Shown here one piece after another: positions 53,501 through 64,000 of a stretch of DNA of 64,000 nucleotides. Every line of letters starts with the position of its first letter. Within the stretch, counting starts at the first letter, position 1. The notes under the pieces are model-generated. The model was not told the origin of the DNA, searched no databases, and saw only the letters and a program-made list of their open reading frames with translations. This DNA is from Oegoconia quadripuncta (taxonomy: Eukaryota; Arthropoda; Insecta; Lepidoptera; Autostichidae): positions 2,899,501-2,963,500 of the forward strand of contig OX438754.1 in the NCBI GenBank assembly GCA_949316235.1. Reading direction: 5' to 3'. The position numbers were made by a program, and so were the translations under genes.

Positions 53501-56500
53501 TAAATAACATAATCTTTCTCTTCTGCATCTTTCAACCAAAGTGAATCAATTTGGTTAAAAAGCGTAATATCGCCTAAATAGAAGGCTTATAATAAATTAC
53601 TAATTTCTAGTTAGCAAACTATTAGCACTCGATGCTGGCAGAAATGTCCCCAGAATAGGCTGACGATTGCCAACGGTACGAAAGAAGAAACAATAGTGAT
53701 GAGGCACAGCCTCCTCTCACTTTGAGATGGTGTTAGCCATAATCTACCATACAGGCACAGTGTAGATTGGTGGCTTTGTGTAAGAATAGTGGCCACCTGA
53801 AATGTTTTCAAGCCGCCTCTATAGAACACCGACATGGAGGGGGCAATTGAATTATGAGCTATTTAATAATTAGATAATTTTTCAACAAATAAAGAGGTGA
53901 GCACTGGAAGGTTGTTCACGAATTCAAAAAAGTAAATGCGGTAAATGTACACAGTAATGTACTATTTTTTCAGAACTCATATGGGGTGAATTAATTCGAG
54001 TAATTCCCATTACCGGGTGACGCCACTCCTAATTACGAACAACTTTCCCCAAAGAAGCATAGTCGAATTCGATCAAAAAAATTTCGATTATACAAAGTAA
54101 ACCATTCTGAAACACCTTCAGTAAAGAAGTGTCAAGAATTATTGGCTAAATTCGGCTATAGTTCCTTGTGGAATGTTGTTAGTAATCAGCAGGGCTATTG
54201 TGTAACTCCATCGATATCGTCATCGATTACGTTTTGATTGGTTGGTGCATCGCTCGCTCGGCAATATGACGTTTTCTCATTGGACATCGTTATCGATGAC
54301 GTTACAGAATAATGCGCCAGGAGTGGAGTCACCAGTATACAGGAATAAAGAAAAATTTTACTCTGTATATCTATAGTTTCCAAACAAAACTGGTTTTTGA
54401 ATACATTTTATTTTTGAATATATTTTTATTTAGGGATTTTTAAATACATAAAAACCTACCCTTATCTGCAATCAAGCAACCCGTCTGGTAAAGAGTACAG
54501 TGTCAAGATGGTTATTGTAGCTGTGGCCACAGATTGCATAAATAAATATATTTGCACATACACACAGCGCCATCTAGTTCCACACTAAGCAACTAGGCTT
54601 GATTATGGATACCAGATGGTTGATAAACTACACAAATACATTTTTTTTGTAAATAAATACATAAATAAATGAAAAACATCCATAACCCAGGAACACATTG
54701 TATTCATCATACAAACATATGCCCCTAGCGGGATACGAACCCGCGACCTTTTGGTATAGCAGTCAGAATTTTGAACCACTACACCAAACAGGTCGTCATC
54801 AGAGAGCAGAAGGAAGAAAAGAAAAAGAAAGGCTTTCATTGGCATATCTAGAAATAAAATAGTACTTACGGTGCCTCCCTTTTCTCACTGACGTCCACTT
54901 CAGACCCATCGGACACCCAGCTCTCTCGCGCGATGAGATCATAAGGCTCCGACGGAGTCACCTCATTATACATCTGTATTGGAGAGCAAGGGACTAAAAA
55001 AAACACAACTTATGTTGAATGGCCAACACTGTATAAGATATATATAATTAATATAATATAATTAATCAGCACCACTGTGATACAGTTTGTGATGACCAGA
55101 TTATATGTTACACTTTTTGTTGGACTGTACCGGAGTGCAGATATACAGAACAACTTTTAATCAAATCTTAAAACTGTGTATTGGCTGATGTGCTGTGTAG
55201 AAGTGCCATCAGTCTAGATATAAATTTGTTGAGTTGTCCATTGCAAAAAGAGAGTGAGGTTTGAAAAGGTGAAGGCATCAATGAGTCATTCAGGGTTTAC
55301 AAAAGCTCAAAAAAAAGAGATTAAAAAAAACTACCAATACTTGAAGAAAAATAAGCAATTCCATCCAATCTTTATCTAATATAAAGGAATTCCCTCCACT
55401 ATCTATGGTCAATGTTGGGTAGTCCATCCGTCAGGCAACTTCAAATAATTTCGTACACATGTTAGCATGCATAGTCATACAATTGCCATTCCCAATTGAT
55501 AAAACAGTGTTACGTTTTTAGCTTCGGCCACATGGAAGTACTTTATTGTGGATTTTTTCAGGATGAAATATGGCCTATGACCTTTTCCGGGTCCTAGGCT
55601 ACCTCTCGGCCATTTTCGCATTTATATTAGTATGGATCTGGGGTAATTTCTAATTCCTAAAACTGGGGGTAGACAGAAAAATGCCATTAGCCTCGACTGT
55701 GATGATGATAGTAATAATATACCTACATCAGATTAGGCTGTATGGATTAAGGGTCCTTTCAAGAATTGGGTAATTTCAAGAAAAAAAAACTTACTCCATT
55801 CCAAGGAGACTCCATGTCACCATTGCTCTCCTGCCCACTCAACTCCCCGCGCGGCGGCATCCGCTCGTCCGCGCAGATGTTCAGCGGCGCGTCCCCCTCG
55901 CTCCGACCCTCACTTAACACATCTGCCTTGCTATCCTGCTCACAACCATCTACATCCCCAATCACATGTCCCCCTCCCGCACCAATCTCCGAATAATCCA
56001 CACCACTACTCTCCGCTATCTTATAACTCTCATGAATGAAATTAGGCAACACGAATTCTGTCTCTTTTTGAGATGGTTCACCCCACATGTACATACCATC
56101 TTTCACACTTTCCTTGGTGAATGTTGACTCCCTCTCGCCAAAGGATTCTACTCTGTCTGGAGTGAAATAATCTGCATAGATATTATCACCAAAGTAGTTA
56201 TCATTCATCATACTGACAAATTGTTTATTTTTCGATGCAGCTTCTAAATCTAATAGTTCACGATGATTGGATTCATCCTCAAATTCTCCTGCAGTCATAT
56301 TGCCATAGGTGATGACATTGATGGGACGTAAAGTCTCTAAGGGAGTGAGATTATGATTTGAAGCACCAACCTCATTGTTACAAGCACTCTCATTACTTGT
56401 ATTAATTTCTTCTTTCACTTGAACAACATCAACACTAGTAGAAAATGCAGATGAATTCAAAATGGATGGTGGCACTGGCTCAATGTCCATAGACTGCTCT

Positions 56501-58608
56501 TCAGTATTTGCATCGAAATCATTATGATCGTCATTGATCTTTTCAATAGATATAGTTTGCAAAGTATTCTTCTCTCTATCTTGATGTAGTTTAGTGACTG
56601 TGAAGTTCTTAGGTGAGTGACAAGTGGCTAATGTGGGTGTAGGTTCAATTATATCTGTGTTTGATGTAGAAGTTGCGGGTACTGTCTTTGAATTTTTAAT
56701 CTGTAACACTTTCTTATTCTTCTTTACATAAATATTGTTCAACCTTAAAGGGGTGTTGTAGTTCTTCAATGGCAATCTCACTTTGACTTCACGATTATCA
56801 TTATTTTGAATGTGGTTAGCCTGAGGTTTGGGAGATATTGTTGTATGTTCAGTTGAATTCTCTCCATGCTCTGACAGCTCACTACAAGGAGATATTGATG
56901 GTTTTTCATTGCAAATCAGATCAGGAACAGGACAACTGTCAGAGAATTCAGTATCTATCTTGTTATCTACAGATTTTGATGTGTCTTTGTATGATGGTGG
57001 ATTCCCAACATTTTTTATAACAGAAAATGTATGTGGTACAGTACTATCAGCACTGGGGTTTGCAGGCTGTTCACATTCGTCAGGTGCACTTTGCTTGTTG
57101 GCATATAGGTCAGGAAGGATTTTTTCAGGCGAAATTGGTCTCTCTTGGTATTCTGTCTCACTGGGACCAGTGAGATCCAATATAGTATTTAACATATTCT
57201 TGTTATGCTGGACAGGAACTTCTACCTTAATATTACTAAGGATTTTAAGACCTTTAGTAGATCCTTCAATCTTGGCTTCTTTCTCTAAAGATTTCACTGA
57301 TTGGTTTTCTTGAGGAGTAGTGGGTTCAGTTACTGATGAAAGAGGAGTAGGTACAGATTCACATGTGCTGGCTGGTCCTCCAGGTCCCAGAGGACCTACT
57401 TCAATGACCAGTGTCTTATTGAAATCATTTGCAATGTTGGGCGAATTTTTATCCAATGGGGCAGCAGACATAGCCATATTACCATTGTGTATAGGTGTAT
57501 TGCAAGACTTGGGCACAAATTGTTGTGGTGTAGTGTACATACAGGAGGTGTTACCAAATTGGTCTACAACCATAACATTCTGGTAAAGGGAACTAGTCTG
57601 CGCCATATTAGTAACATTCTCATGCCCACCAATTAAAGGCATGTTAGATATAAAAGGTTTACCATCAATATTGTGAACCATTTCTCGGTAAATAAATTGC
57701 GAGTTTTGAGTTACAACAGTTGTGCCAGGAGTAAAAGTACTAGAGCTCATCTGGTTGAACTGATTGGTTGTCAGTGGAGAAGCAATAGCTTTGTTCTCAA
57801 GCATTTGGGGTGTAGGCATTCCTCCAGTCAAGATCATATTATTTTGTATATTTTTCTGAACAAATGTTGGTGTTGTAGGTACCATGACATGCATAGGCTT
57901 AACTCCAGGAGCAAGGTATTGCATACCATTTGTCTTAACAAGTATGTTATTTGACTTCGGCATTAATTTGACAATATCATTGCCCCTTCTGGGTACTGCT
58001 GGTAACAAAGTGGTTGGCAACTTGACTCCAGGACCCACTGACTGAGTGTTAGGACTGAAAACATTGTTATTCAGAGCAGTGTACTCTGCACTGCGGGAGT
58101 ATTTGATCTCTCTATCCTCTTGTTGATCTTGATAATACACATATGGTTGATCATATTCAGACAACTGTGGTGTGTGCAAATATGTCTGTTGCATTTTATC
58201 CAATTTCATTGAGTAATTAGAGCCAGCATATTGAACTGAATTCATTGAGTTATTCTCAAAATTAATATCTCCCATTCGCACATCCAACGCAGGAGTTGCA
58301 ACTCTTGAAGAGCTTGCAGGCTTTGGTGTTCTACTTGGTGTCCTGCGCCAGTATCTGTCATGCTCTCCACTCCGGGAGGCAGTCCAGCGAATACTACTAT
58401 CTTCAGTTGCAGGTGTCCGAGAGCTGCTCCTATAGGAGCGATCAGATTGTAAAGGTGTTGATGTTCTACTACCAAAATTAGTACTTTTAGATAGATTGCA
58501 TAAGGCTTTGATAACCTGATCTTTGGGATGTGTGTCCAGATGGGACTCCAAAGACATCCCATTATGAAGGAACAGCGTACACACGGGGCACTGTACCAGC
58601 TGATCCAT
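44572..58608 (-). CDS. Multi-C2H2 zinc-finger protein, 8 coding exons, 1,442 aa
   Basis: Predicted nuclear DNA-binding protein. Coding exons, minus strand: 58608-55795, 54973-54870, 52471-52266, 51806-51646, 50717-50578, 49380-49243, 45902-45644, 45078-44572. All splice sites are GT/AG (GTAAGT, GTATGT and similar) and the phases join to 4,329 nt, which is 1,443 codons with TAG. The start ATG has a good context (GAAAATGG). Finger 1 is at residues 7-27 (C7, C10, H23, H27, CPVCTLFLHNGMSLESHLDTH). Then come about 950 S/T/N/P-rich residues, probably disordered and acidic near the end, with two sumoylation-type motifs (IKVE near 459, VKEE near 730). Thirteen fingers follow from C987: CTQC, CPTC (split by intron 4), CLTC, CEMC, CTLC, CHC, CLYC, CPVC, CIIC, CSLC, CNYC, CKVPEC, CSIC. 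I do not recognise the orthologue and give no symbol. Confidence 0.9.
45300..45645 (-). repeat. Degenerate minisatellite derived from the exon-7 splice donor
   Basis: Read on the minus strand, the end of exon 7 and the start of intron 7 (CCCGTGTGCAAGCAG|GTGGG) recurs about seven times downstream at irregular spacing of 30-45 bp. A perfect repeat stands near 45,545-45,525, and another (CTCCGTGTGCAAGCAGGTGG) near 45,380-45,355. Others are worn, such as CTGTGTGCTAGCGGGTGG and CCCGTGTGCGAGGAGGTGG. The whole block is C-rich on the plus strand. Confidence 0.75.
46677..47017 (+). repeat. 14-bp satellite, unit GTCGAAGGCTCAAA
   Basis: About 24 units with single-base variants (GTCGAAGACTCAAA, TTCGAAGGCTCAAA, GTCGAAGGCTAAAA). 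Because 14 is not a multiple of three, all frames stay open for some distance and give fake K/S/R-rich proteins. Confidence 0.95.
47018..47272 (+). repeat. 12-bp satellite, unit CATAGTCAAAGT
   Basis: About 20 units directly after the 14-bp array, with occasional 6-bp half units (CATAGT). The minus strand reads as an endless TMTLTMTL frame that is not a gene. Confidence 0.95.
48205..48450 (+). repeat. Second 14-bp satellite array
   Basis: About 17 units of the same GTCGAAGGCTCAAA family. The boundary text before it (GGTTGAAATCACAAATTCAA, ATTGGTGTCGAAGTCGAAGA) is the same as before the first array, showing that a larger block was duplicated. Confidence 0.95.
48451..48505 (+). repeat. Second, short 12-bp satellite array
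   Basis: Four to five CATAGTCAAAGT-type units ending in CATAGTCAAAGGGGTGAATA, identical to the end of the first 12-bp array, including the AGTTTTAGTCAAAGTCATAG variant unit. Confidence 0.9.
49430..49567. mobile_element. MITE family B, worn copy, intron 5 of the zinc-finger gene
   Basis: CTAAACTAAAACTAGTTTTA, AAGTAGTACTGTCGCTTTCT, CACTCTAAAACTTGTTCTAG and CACATCAGAATCGACACCA follow the family order. The left terminal 15 bp are altered. Confidence 0.7.
49600..49700 (-). mobile_element. LINE 3' UTR end, minus strand
   Basis: ACTCTTTATTGCGCAAAATA, ATTTACAATAATTTTTGATG and AACACAATTAGGCGCAAATA are the reverse of 30,625-30,690. Confidence 0.65.
50785..51045 (+). mobile_element. Retroelement 3' end with GAATTT tail, in intron 4
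   Basis: GGGCCGACTATTTAACATTC and CAAAGCATTTTTG recur as GGGACCGACTATTTAACATG / CCGAAGCATGG at 52,641-52,675. The piece ends AAATAAAATATTTTGAATTT + GAATTTGAATT, the short-repeat tail of a LINE-like insertion. Confidence 0.5.
52500..52720. repeat. Repeat fragments at the 5' side of zinc-finger exon 3 (intron 2)
   Basis: CACGGTTGGGGCACAGCCCC and CGCGGGCACAGTGCGTATCG are GC-rich for an intron. They are followed by the GGGACCGACTATTTAACATG fragment shared with 50,915-50,945. The repeat class is unknown. Confidence 0.35.
52786..52990 (+). repeat. Second copy of the 28,017-28,220 retro-insert core
   Basis: TCGGCTTTTTGTGGGGAATT, CGGCGAGGGTTGTTGCATTT and GAGCTTTCGTGTTCCCACAA parallel GGCTTTTTGGCGGGAACTCG, CGGCGAGTGAAGTAGCATTT and GAGCTTTCGGGTTCCCACAA. 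It lies in intron 2 of the zinc-finger gene. Neither copy has a usable ORF. Confidence 0.6.
52990..53092. mobile_element. MITE family H, short foldback copy
   Basis: TTTTAAGGCGATATTACACG, GTTCACTTCTGCCTTTCAAT and, mirrored, ATTGAAAGGCAGAAGTGAAC, TGCAATATCGCCTTTAAA. The two arms of about 40 bp meet around an AAAGAAAGAG centre. Confidence 0.85.
53098..53576. mobile_element. MITE family H, longer copy
   Basis: The left end CTTTAAGGCGATACCACACA, GTTCACTTCTGCCTTTCAAG matches the short copy. The right end AAAAAGCGTAATATCGCCTA is the mirrored terminus. Between them is 400 bp of AT-rich non-coding sequence, so this could be the parent of the short, internally deleted copy. Confidence 0.65.
53620..53832 (-). 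mobile_element. 5S-like SINE, minus strand, intron 2
   Basis: In reverse: GTCGGTGTTCTATAGAGG, TTTCAGGTGGCCACTATTCT, AAGCCACCAATCTACACTGT and AGAGGAGGCTGTGCCTCATC follow the body of the copies at 8536 and 20,265. The 5S head is lost. Confidence 0.6.
54193..54318. repeat. Family D inverted-repeat element, intron 2
   Basis: TTGTGTAACTCCATCGATAT, CGTCATCGATTACGTTTTGA and ATTGGACATCGTTATCGATG + ACGTTACAGAATAA are mirrored halves. It is related to 1262-1400. Confidence 0.55.
54535..54800 (-). mobile_element. SINE family 2, minus strand, intron 2
   Basis: Minus strand: CGACCTGTTTGGTGTAGTGG, B-box region GCGGGTTCGTATCCCGC, TAGGGGCATATGTTTGTATG, TTCCTGGGTTATGGATG and TAGATGGCGCTGTGTGT. It lies only about 70 bp from the splice donor of exon 2. 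Confidence 0.85.
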
Positions 58609-60009
58609 TTTCGCTAAATAATTTGTCAGTAAAGGCTAAGAGGGGCGCAGGGTTGCCTGCAGTCGCGAATACCGAAGTTACTCCGTCACACGCGGCTCGA
58701 ATCACCACTCCGCACAATGTCCGTGACACGCATATCTACTATTTACACGTAAGTTTCTCGCACGGCCCACAACAATACATATCTTCGTTGTAAGTCGTCC
58801 TCTTATCGATCTGTCGGACAAAATAAGAACATATAAATATACATCACTAAATTCACAGCCTCTAACTCTACAACTCGTTTAACGCACAACCAGAGGACAA
58901 AAGAAAACAAAACCCCGAGATAAAGGCCATTGAGACATAAAAAAGTCGAGCATTATGTAGACGGGGAAGAAAGAAATGAATACACTTCGTGTGGCCGATC
59001 CGAACTAACGGCAATTGGGCTTACCTTGTTAAAGTTTGTTATGTGTAATCCATTTCAAAGATACCTCTAAAATAGATCATTTAAATTATTTACAGCTACT
59101 AAGCTAAATCTAAAAATATTTCCAAATAGTCAGACATATTGCAGAATTGTTCACAGGTTCTCACACACAAACTTTTGTATTCCGTTCCACGTACAATAAC
59201 ATTTGACATGCGCATCGTGGCAATGTTCTTTATTTGAAATTCTTCACTTGTAACAAACGAAATATCGAACGGCTAATGCGTTAAACGGAGTTTTCATAGA
59301 CAAATCGCATTTTTTTCCAAACACAAAAGAGGTACAAAACAAACTCGAATGATACGATGATTTTATCTCTGTCTTTACCATATTGCCACATGCGCATGAA
59401 GAAGTAAGACAGTGATTCAATGTGAATATCATGTGAGTTTTACAATAATAATAATAATTATTATTTTTCTTATAACTTACGAAATAAAAAACATCGAGTT
59501 TTACAATAAAGATAAGACATATAGACAAACAAAGGAACAATATCGTAGACAGACAAATATTTTTCTTCTGTCTACAAAGTAAAAACTTTTTACACCACAG
59601 AACTACAGTCCATAAAACAACATGTCTAGAAAATTACAGTCCCCAACTATTTTATTGCATTTATAGCAGCCAGGAATCTGTAACGGAAATCTGTTGAATT
59701 GGGGACCAGCTAATCGAGCTATGATTGTGATAGTGATCAAAGAATAGATATAGATAATACTACGGGACATCGTGTGACAGACAGAGTGGCCATACTAGGC
59801 GATTTATCTTTCAGAATCCATCTGGCCTGGCAACACCCCACTCACCCAAAAAAAAAAAAATAATTACCACCATTTTACTGTGTGTGTGAACCTGCGATTG
59901 GATTATTTCAATAAATACCTACCGACAATACATTTCATTAATTTTGTAGTGATTTAAACAAAAGTGCTCTGTGGTACCTAGTGATTATATCTTGAAAACA
60001 TTTACAACA
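58609..60009. promoter_or_regulatory. Head-to-head intergenic region, possible bidirectional promoter
   Basis: The start codons of the zinc-finger gene (minus) and EMC2 (plus) are 1.4 kb apart and point away from each other. No TATA box or defined start site can be assigned by eye. The interval holds CA- and TAA-rich stretches and no SINE family 1, 2 or 3 copy, in contrast to the rest of the window. The untranslated first exons of both genes probably lie here. Confidence 0.45.
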
Positions 60010-63000
60010 ATGTATGTCGATTACGATGACCTAAGTCCTGCAGGTTAGTATTTTGCCTATATTATTCATAAGAGCAACTTCGTAATGTATTGTCGCTAAA
60101 TCGAACAACGACTTACCAAAAATTGAAATAATCTGCGGTAATACTTTTGCATGACAAGCGGCTTGACAAAAAGTTTCCATTTACGATTTTACCAACTGAC
60201 CCAGTGACTTGTCATCCCTGATCATAGTGAAGTCTTGCACTTAAATTAGTTGCACCAGGGAGCACGTTACTTGTCAGTTATACTGAGTTTGTTTTTCACC
60301 TATTCCAAAAAGAAAGATGTTATCTTGCCGAGTCTATTCTTTTATGTAGTAAATTCCGCGATATCTTGTGCATGTGTGATTGTTTTAAAGGCACCGTTAT
60401 GGTAACCCAATATAAATTTGGTGCAGATCTGATGATGCACTCGGAAGATGAAGAACAGAATAGCGGATGTGATTGTAGGAGCTCTACTCTTCATCTAAAT
60501 AATTGTGCCAACCTTGTGGGCAAACACAGAAATAGTCTAGAATTGATATAGAAGGTTGGACGTTGTGGATTACAGACAGATGATCAGGCCACCTCTATTC
60601 CCTTTGCGGAGCATTGGTTACTGTGAGTCTTGAACAGTCTGGTCACCAATTCTTCCTTCACAATGTCCATGTATTTCAATTGCTGCAGTTCTTGTTTTTC
60701 TAATACATCTTTTTCAAAAATTTCAAGTCAGTCTGGAAATATTGGCTAGTTTCTTTTCCACACTTGGTACAAGATGGGCCTGAATTTAATCATAGCAATG
60801 ATAGGTGTATATTTAATCTGCAGTGATCTGTGATTAATTGATTATACTAACCAACTCAAATTCAACCAATAGTAAAATAAAAAATTTTCAAATTTGAACA
60901 ATGGTAAAGGGGATTGCGGTAAAGTTCATTGAAGTAAGACATGGCCCACTGTAAAATCCTATAAATAAAAGAATGAGAATAAGGTCCCTGGGTGACATAC
61001 TCGACTTTAAGCAGTGTTAACTGTTACTAAAACTATTTTCTGCATTAGATCTCGCTTAGAATAATATGTGTATTATTTAAACAATATGTATAAATAATTG
61101 TCTCATTTCAATAAGGAAGGTACCTATATTGTTATATAGCAACATCTTAGTATGTGAAATCAAAATAAATGTAATGTGTAATATATTTACCACTAGCTCT
61201 CAGACAATAAATTTTTGAGCAATCACAGTGATCCCACCCACAGCCCGCCCCATAATCTTAAATACACACAAATCTTTTAGTTCATAGTGTGTAGCCAAGT
61301 TGTCTTATGATAACTTCATCTTATAATATTCTTTACACCATGGGGTTAAACATTATGTTAAATTGCAATATATCAATAACATTATATGCACACAAGTATA
61401 TCTTTTTTTTTTTTATTAAAAAACTGGTTTCTCATTTGACCACAATCTCACCTGATGGATAGTGACGATGTAGCCAAAGCCGAAAGCCGATATCTGCTTC
61501 GTAGTCAGAGTTTGCACAAAGTGGATTATATTTTATGCCAATGCTTTAAAGATTAGTTATTAATAGGCAAACAGCATAATACTGATGTGCCTATATATAG
61601 CTGCAGTAAATTATAAAGTTCATTTTGGATTAATTGCCCTCATCCATCAGCTTCAAATCACACTTTGTCTACTTTGAAATGTTTGTCCTATTTAAAAAAA
61701 AACTTGATAGAGGGAGCATCTTGAGTTTTTGGGAGAAGCTGGTTCCATATGTACGCAACATGTTATTAAGTGAAGGTGGATGTTGACTGTGCGCAGTACC
61801 AGTTTTTTAATTTGAATAAAATGATCACAATGTCATATGTCATAGATTATGGTCTGATGTTATTGCATTGCTTGTTATGCGAGAACTCACGCCACTTTAA
61901 TTAGAACTTGTGTGATTTGTGGGTCTTTTCAGCCAAGTCATATAATTCAGAATAATGCCATCATTTGCAATTAACTGATGACGAATACTCCCGGCAAAAA
62001 CAATCTAAATCACGCCGTGGGAGAGGCTTATGTGCAGCAGTGGAATTCTATTGTCTGATGTTTACTATTCTATAAATAAAGAGATAGATGTATGATGAAG
62101 ATTGATTCATCATAAAGGCATTACCTAATTGCAGATGTGCGTGATTTACTTCGCAAATGGCGCGAGAGCAACGAGCGATGCAGCGACGATATCGTCGAGC
62201 TGTGGATGTCTGTGATGCAGGATAAAAACCAACTGCAAAAGTTTGGAAGTGATAGTAAGTAGTCAATGATTTTCGTTGGTGGGCTTGTTTCTTAAATGAC
62301 TCCTTCCATGACTAAATGCGCCTATTTTAAACCAAAAAGTTTTGATAAACATGTAAACAACTCAGCTGGTCATAAATGATTATTTATTTATTTACATATT
62401 CTTATACAGTAAACTAATACCAAACTTATGCCAATTAATGATTCTTAATAAGTTACTGACATTGGTTATCCTTATAATTGACTGGGTAACATTTTAATTA
62501 TAATATAATTATTGGAAGTTACTTGAACATCTCATTTATATATCCTTACTGGCATGGTTCTGAGACCTGTTTAGCTTATTAAATTCAATTATGAACTTCC
62601 AGTGCACCTATTATTGGAGCAGGCGATATTTGCGGCTCTGGACTGCCATCACTACGGCGTAGCGGACTTCTGCATCTACCTACTGAACAATGACTTTCCA
62701 GACAGCCTGAGGGTTATGCGGTATAAAGCAGCAAGACTTGAGGCTGAGGAGAAGTTGGTACAATTGTTTAATGTTTTATTCAATCTGAGCTCCCTCAGCA
62801 CTGAATTTAGCCTGCCCAGCACTTCACTACGCTGGCTCAAAAATCACTTGCGAAAGTCAAATTTGGTGCCATTTCAAGAAGACAGATAAAACGTTTATCA
62901 ATCAATCAAATACGCTTTATTGTTTAAATAACAAAGGTACATTTAAATATCTTATAGAAACTACAAATTAGGCGGCCTTATCGCTAACAGCGATCTCTTC

Positions 63001-63402
63001 CAGGCATGTATTTGCATATTATGTTTGAGATAAGAGGCGTTGGAAAACAATTTTCGGAATGTGGATAATACTTTTACCCAAGGGTGTTGATTGGGAACAG
63101 GTTATTAGCCATGTTCGATGAAAATTGGTTAAGACGTTTCGAAGATATCACGCTCTTTCGGGGGTGTTCTAAATTTTCAATTTACAAAAAAATCCAATGC
63201 AAAAACAATATCCAGTGAATGGCTGTCATTATCTATAATTATTCATGAATTATTTCAGATATGATGAAGCTCTCGAAATACTGGACAATATAATAAAGGC
63301 GGACGAGACCAACGCGGCGGCGCGCAAACGACGTGTCGCCATTATGAAGGCGCAGGGACACATCCCGGAGGCTATAAAAGAGCTGGTTGAATATTTGAAG
63401 AA
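60010..63402 (+). CDS. EMC2: ER membrane protein complex subunit 2 (EMC2/TTC35), 5' half
   Basis: EMC2 is a TPR-repeat, cytosol-facing subunit of the ER membrane protein complex, which inserts tail-anchored and multipass proteins into the ER membrane. Coding exons: 60010-60043, 62135-62254, 62603-62753, 63259-63402. Phases join exactly (G|AT, A|TG, AA|A) and give 149 complete codons. The last exon ends AA at a GTAAGT donor, and the gene continues beyond the window. The N-terminus MYVDYDDLSPADVRDLLRKW fits the family's D.R..LRKWRE..ER start. LLLEQAIFAALDC, LRVMRYKAARLEAEEKYDEA, then IIKADETNAAARKRR, AIMKAQG and IPEAIKELVEYLKK are the family's signature TPR blocks. Animal EMC2 is about 290-300 aa, so about half is here. 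The start ATG context is ACAACAATG. Introns of about 2.1, 0.35 and 0.5 kb hold LINE tails at 61,405-61,480 and 62,895-63,025. Confidence 0.93.
61405..61480 (-). mobile_element. Jockey-like LINE 3' tip, in EMC2 intron 1
   Basis: A T run, then ACTGGTTTCTCATTTGACCA, CAATCTCACCTGATGG and AGTGACGATGTAGCC: the last 70 bp of the element in reverse. Confidence 0.7.
62895..63025 (-). mobile_element. LINE 3' UTR end, in EMC2 intron 3
   Basis: AATACGCTTTATTGTTTAAA, TTAGGCGGCCTTATCGCTAA and CAGCGATCTCTTCCAGGCA mirror GGAAGAGATCGCTTTTAG... of 30,600-30,650 and are closer to the usual consensus than that copy. Confidence 0.7.
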
Positions 63403-63718
63403 GTAAGTTAGATTTGTTGTGACCACACGCGATATACTTTACCACACGTTATATCGTGTCAAAATGCTGCTGTATTGCTGTTATGTCGCTCATTTTGACA
63501 AATTATATCTGTACTAAACTATGTTGCAAGTTGCCATGCTACTACTGCAGTTTTACTTAGACGTGTTACGGCATAGTGTAGAGAAAAATTATAGTAAGTA
63601 ATCCTATGAGGTGGCATCCTACGGCAATAAGGTAAATAAGCTAATTGTTGTCACATTCACAAATTATTTCCTTGTGTTTCAAGTTAGTTACTTATATCGC
63701 AGCTCAGAATGTTGACAA

Positions 63719-63860
63719 TGGTGTCGATTCGGATGTACACCAACTAAACTAAAACCAGTTTTAAAGTAGTACTGTCCCTTTCTCCCTGGAAGAGTACGGT
63801 GCGACGGCACCACTCCAAAACTGGTTTTAGTTTAGTTGATGCACGTCCGAATCGACACCA
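63719..63860. mobile_element. MITE family B, 142 bp
   Basis: TGGTGTCGATTCGGATGTAC, ACCAACTAAACTAAAACCAG on the left, mirrored on the right with one or two changes (GATGCACGTCC for GGTGTACATCC). The flanking ACAA and TTGT extend the inverted symmetry. Confidence 0.9.
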
Positions 63861-64000
63861 TTGTGAAACAAGATAATAGGACGTAACAATGTAGCGTCAG
63901 CGTGAACATAAACGTAAACATATGCACTCTAGGGAATCAGTTTTGTCAGTGTTGCCAATCGCCTTCTCGATCGGTAAGCCCAGACAGCATGAAATAAGTG

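Noticed and set aside
55766..57954. Plus-strand frames opposite zinc-finger exon 1, up to 161 codons
   Set aside because: They are antisense shadows of a real 938-codon exon with no motif of their own.

Overview
This is about 64 kb of eukaryotic, AT-rich, intron-bearing DNA from an insect, most likely a moth or butterfly. That placement is an inference from the repeat load: tRNA-derived SINEs, 5S-rRNA-like SINEs, Helitron-like ends of the type CTAG|T, 5'-truncated LINE tails, mariner and many short inverted-repeat elements. It also fits the insect-like codon use of the two host genes. Nothing bacterial or viral was seen. Coordinates were counted by eye and may be off by a base or two, except where reading frames lock them.

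Layout. Bases 1-44,280 contain no host gene that I can support. They are intergenic sequence filled with mobile-element remains. SINE family 1 has about 14 copies or pieces in both orientations. SINE family 2 (box B followed by CTAGGGGC) has six copies in the window, SINE family 3 has three, and 5S-like SINEs have three. LINE 3' ends come from at least three families, with one longer reverse-transcriptase remnant at 4.6-5.6 kb. A broken mariner at 33.98-35.81 kb carries later insertions. At least eight families of TIR-bounded elements are present. The stretch from 35.9 to 44 kb is noticeably poorer in SINEs.

Bases 44,572-58,608 (minus strand) hold an eight-exon C2H2 zinc-finger gene. I rebuilt it from matching splice phases: 1,442 codons plus stop, one N-terminal finger, a very long first exon that is probably disordered, and 13 fingers at the C-terminal end. 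Its introns hold a 2.8 kb Helitron-like element with two satellite repeats, several MITEs, SINEs and LINE tails. One intron carries a minisatellite apparently grown from the exon-7/intron boundary.

Bases 60,010-63,402 (plus strand) hold the first four coding exons (149 complete codons) of EMC2, a TPR subunit of the ER membrane protein complex. The gene runs off the right edge. The two genes are head to head with 1.4 kb between their start codons, so they may share a bidirectional promoter region.

No new multi-gene system was found. The most unusual items are the exon-derived minisatellite, the satellite-bearing Helitron-like element, a pair of 569-bp inverted copies 9 kb apart with one inside the mariner, a 345-bp palindrome built of a short repeated motif, and a retro-insert with a clear 15-bp target duplication and two poly(A)-ended units.
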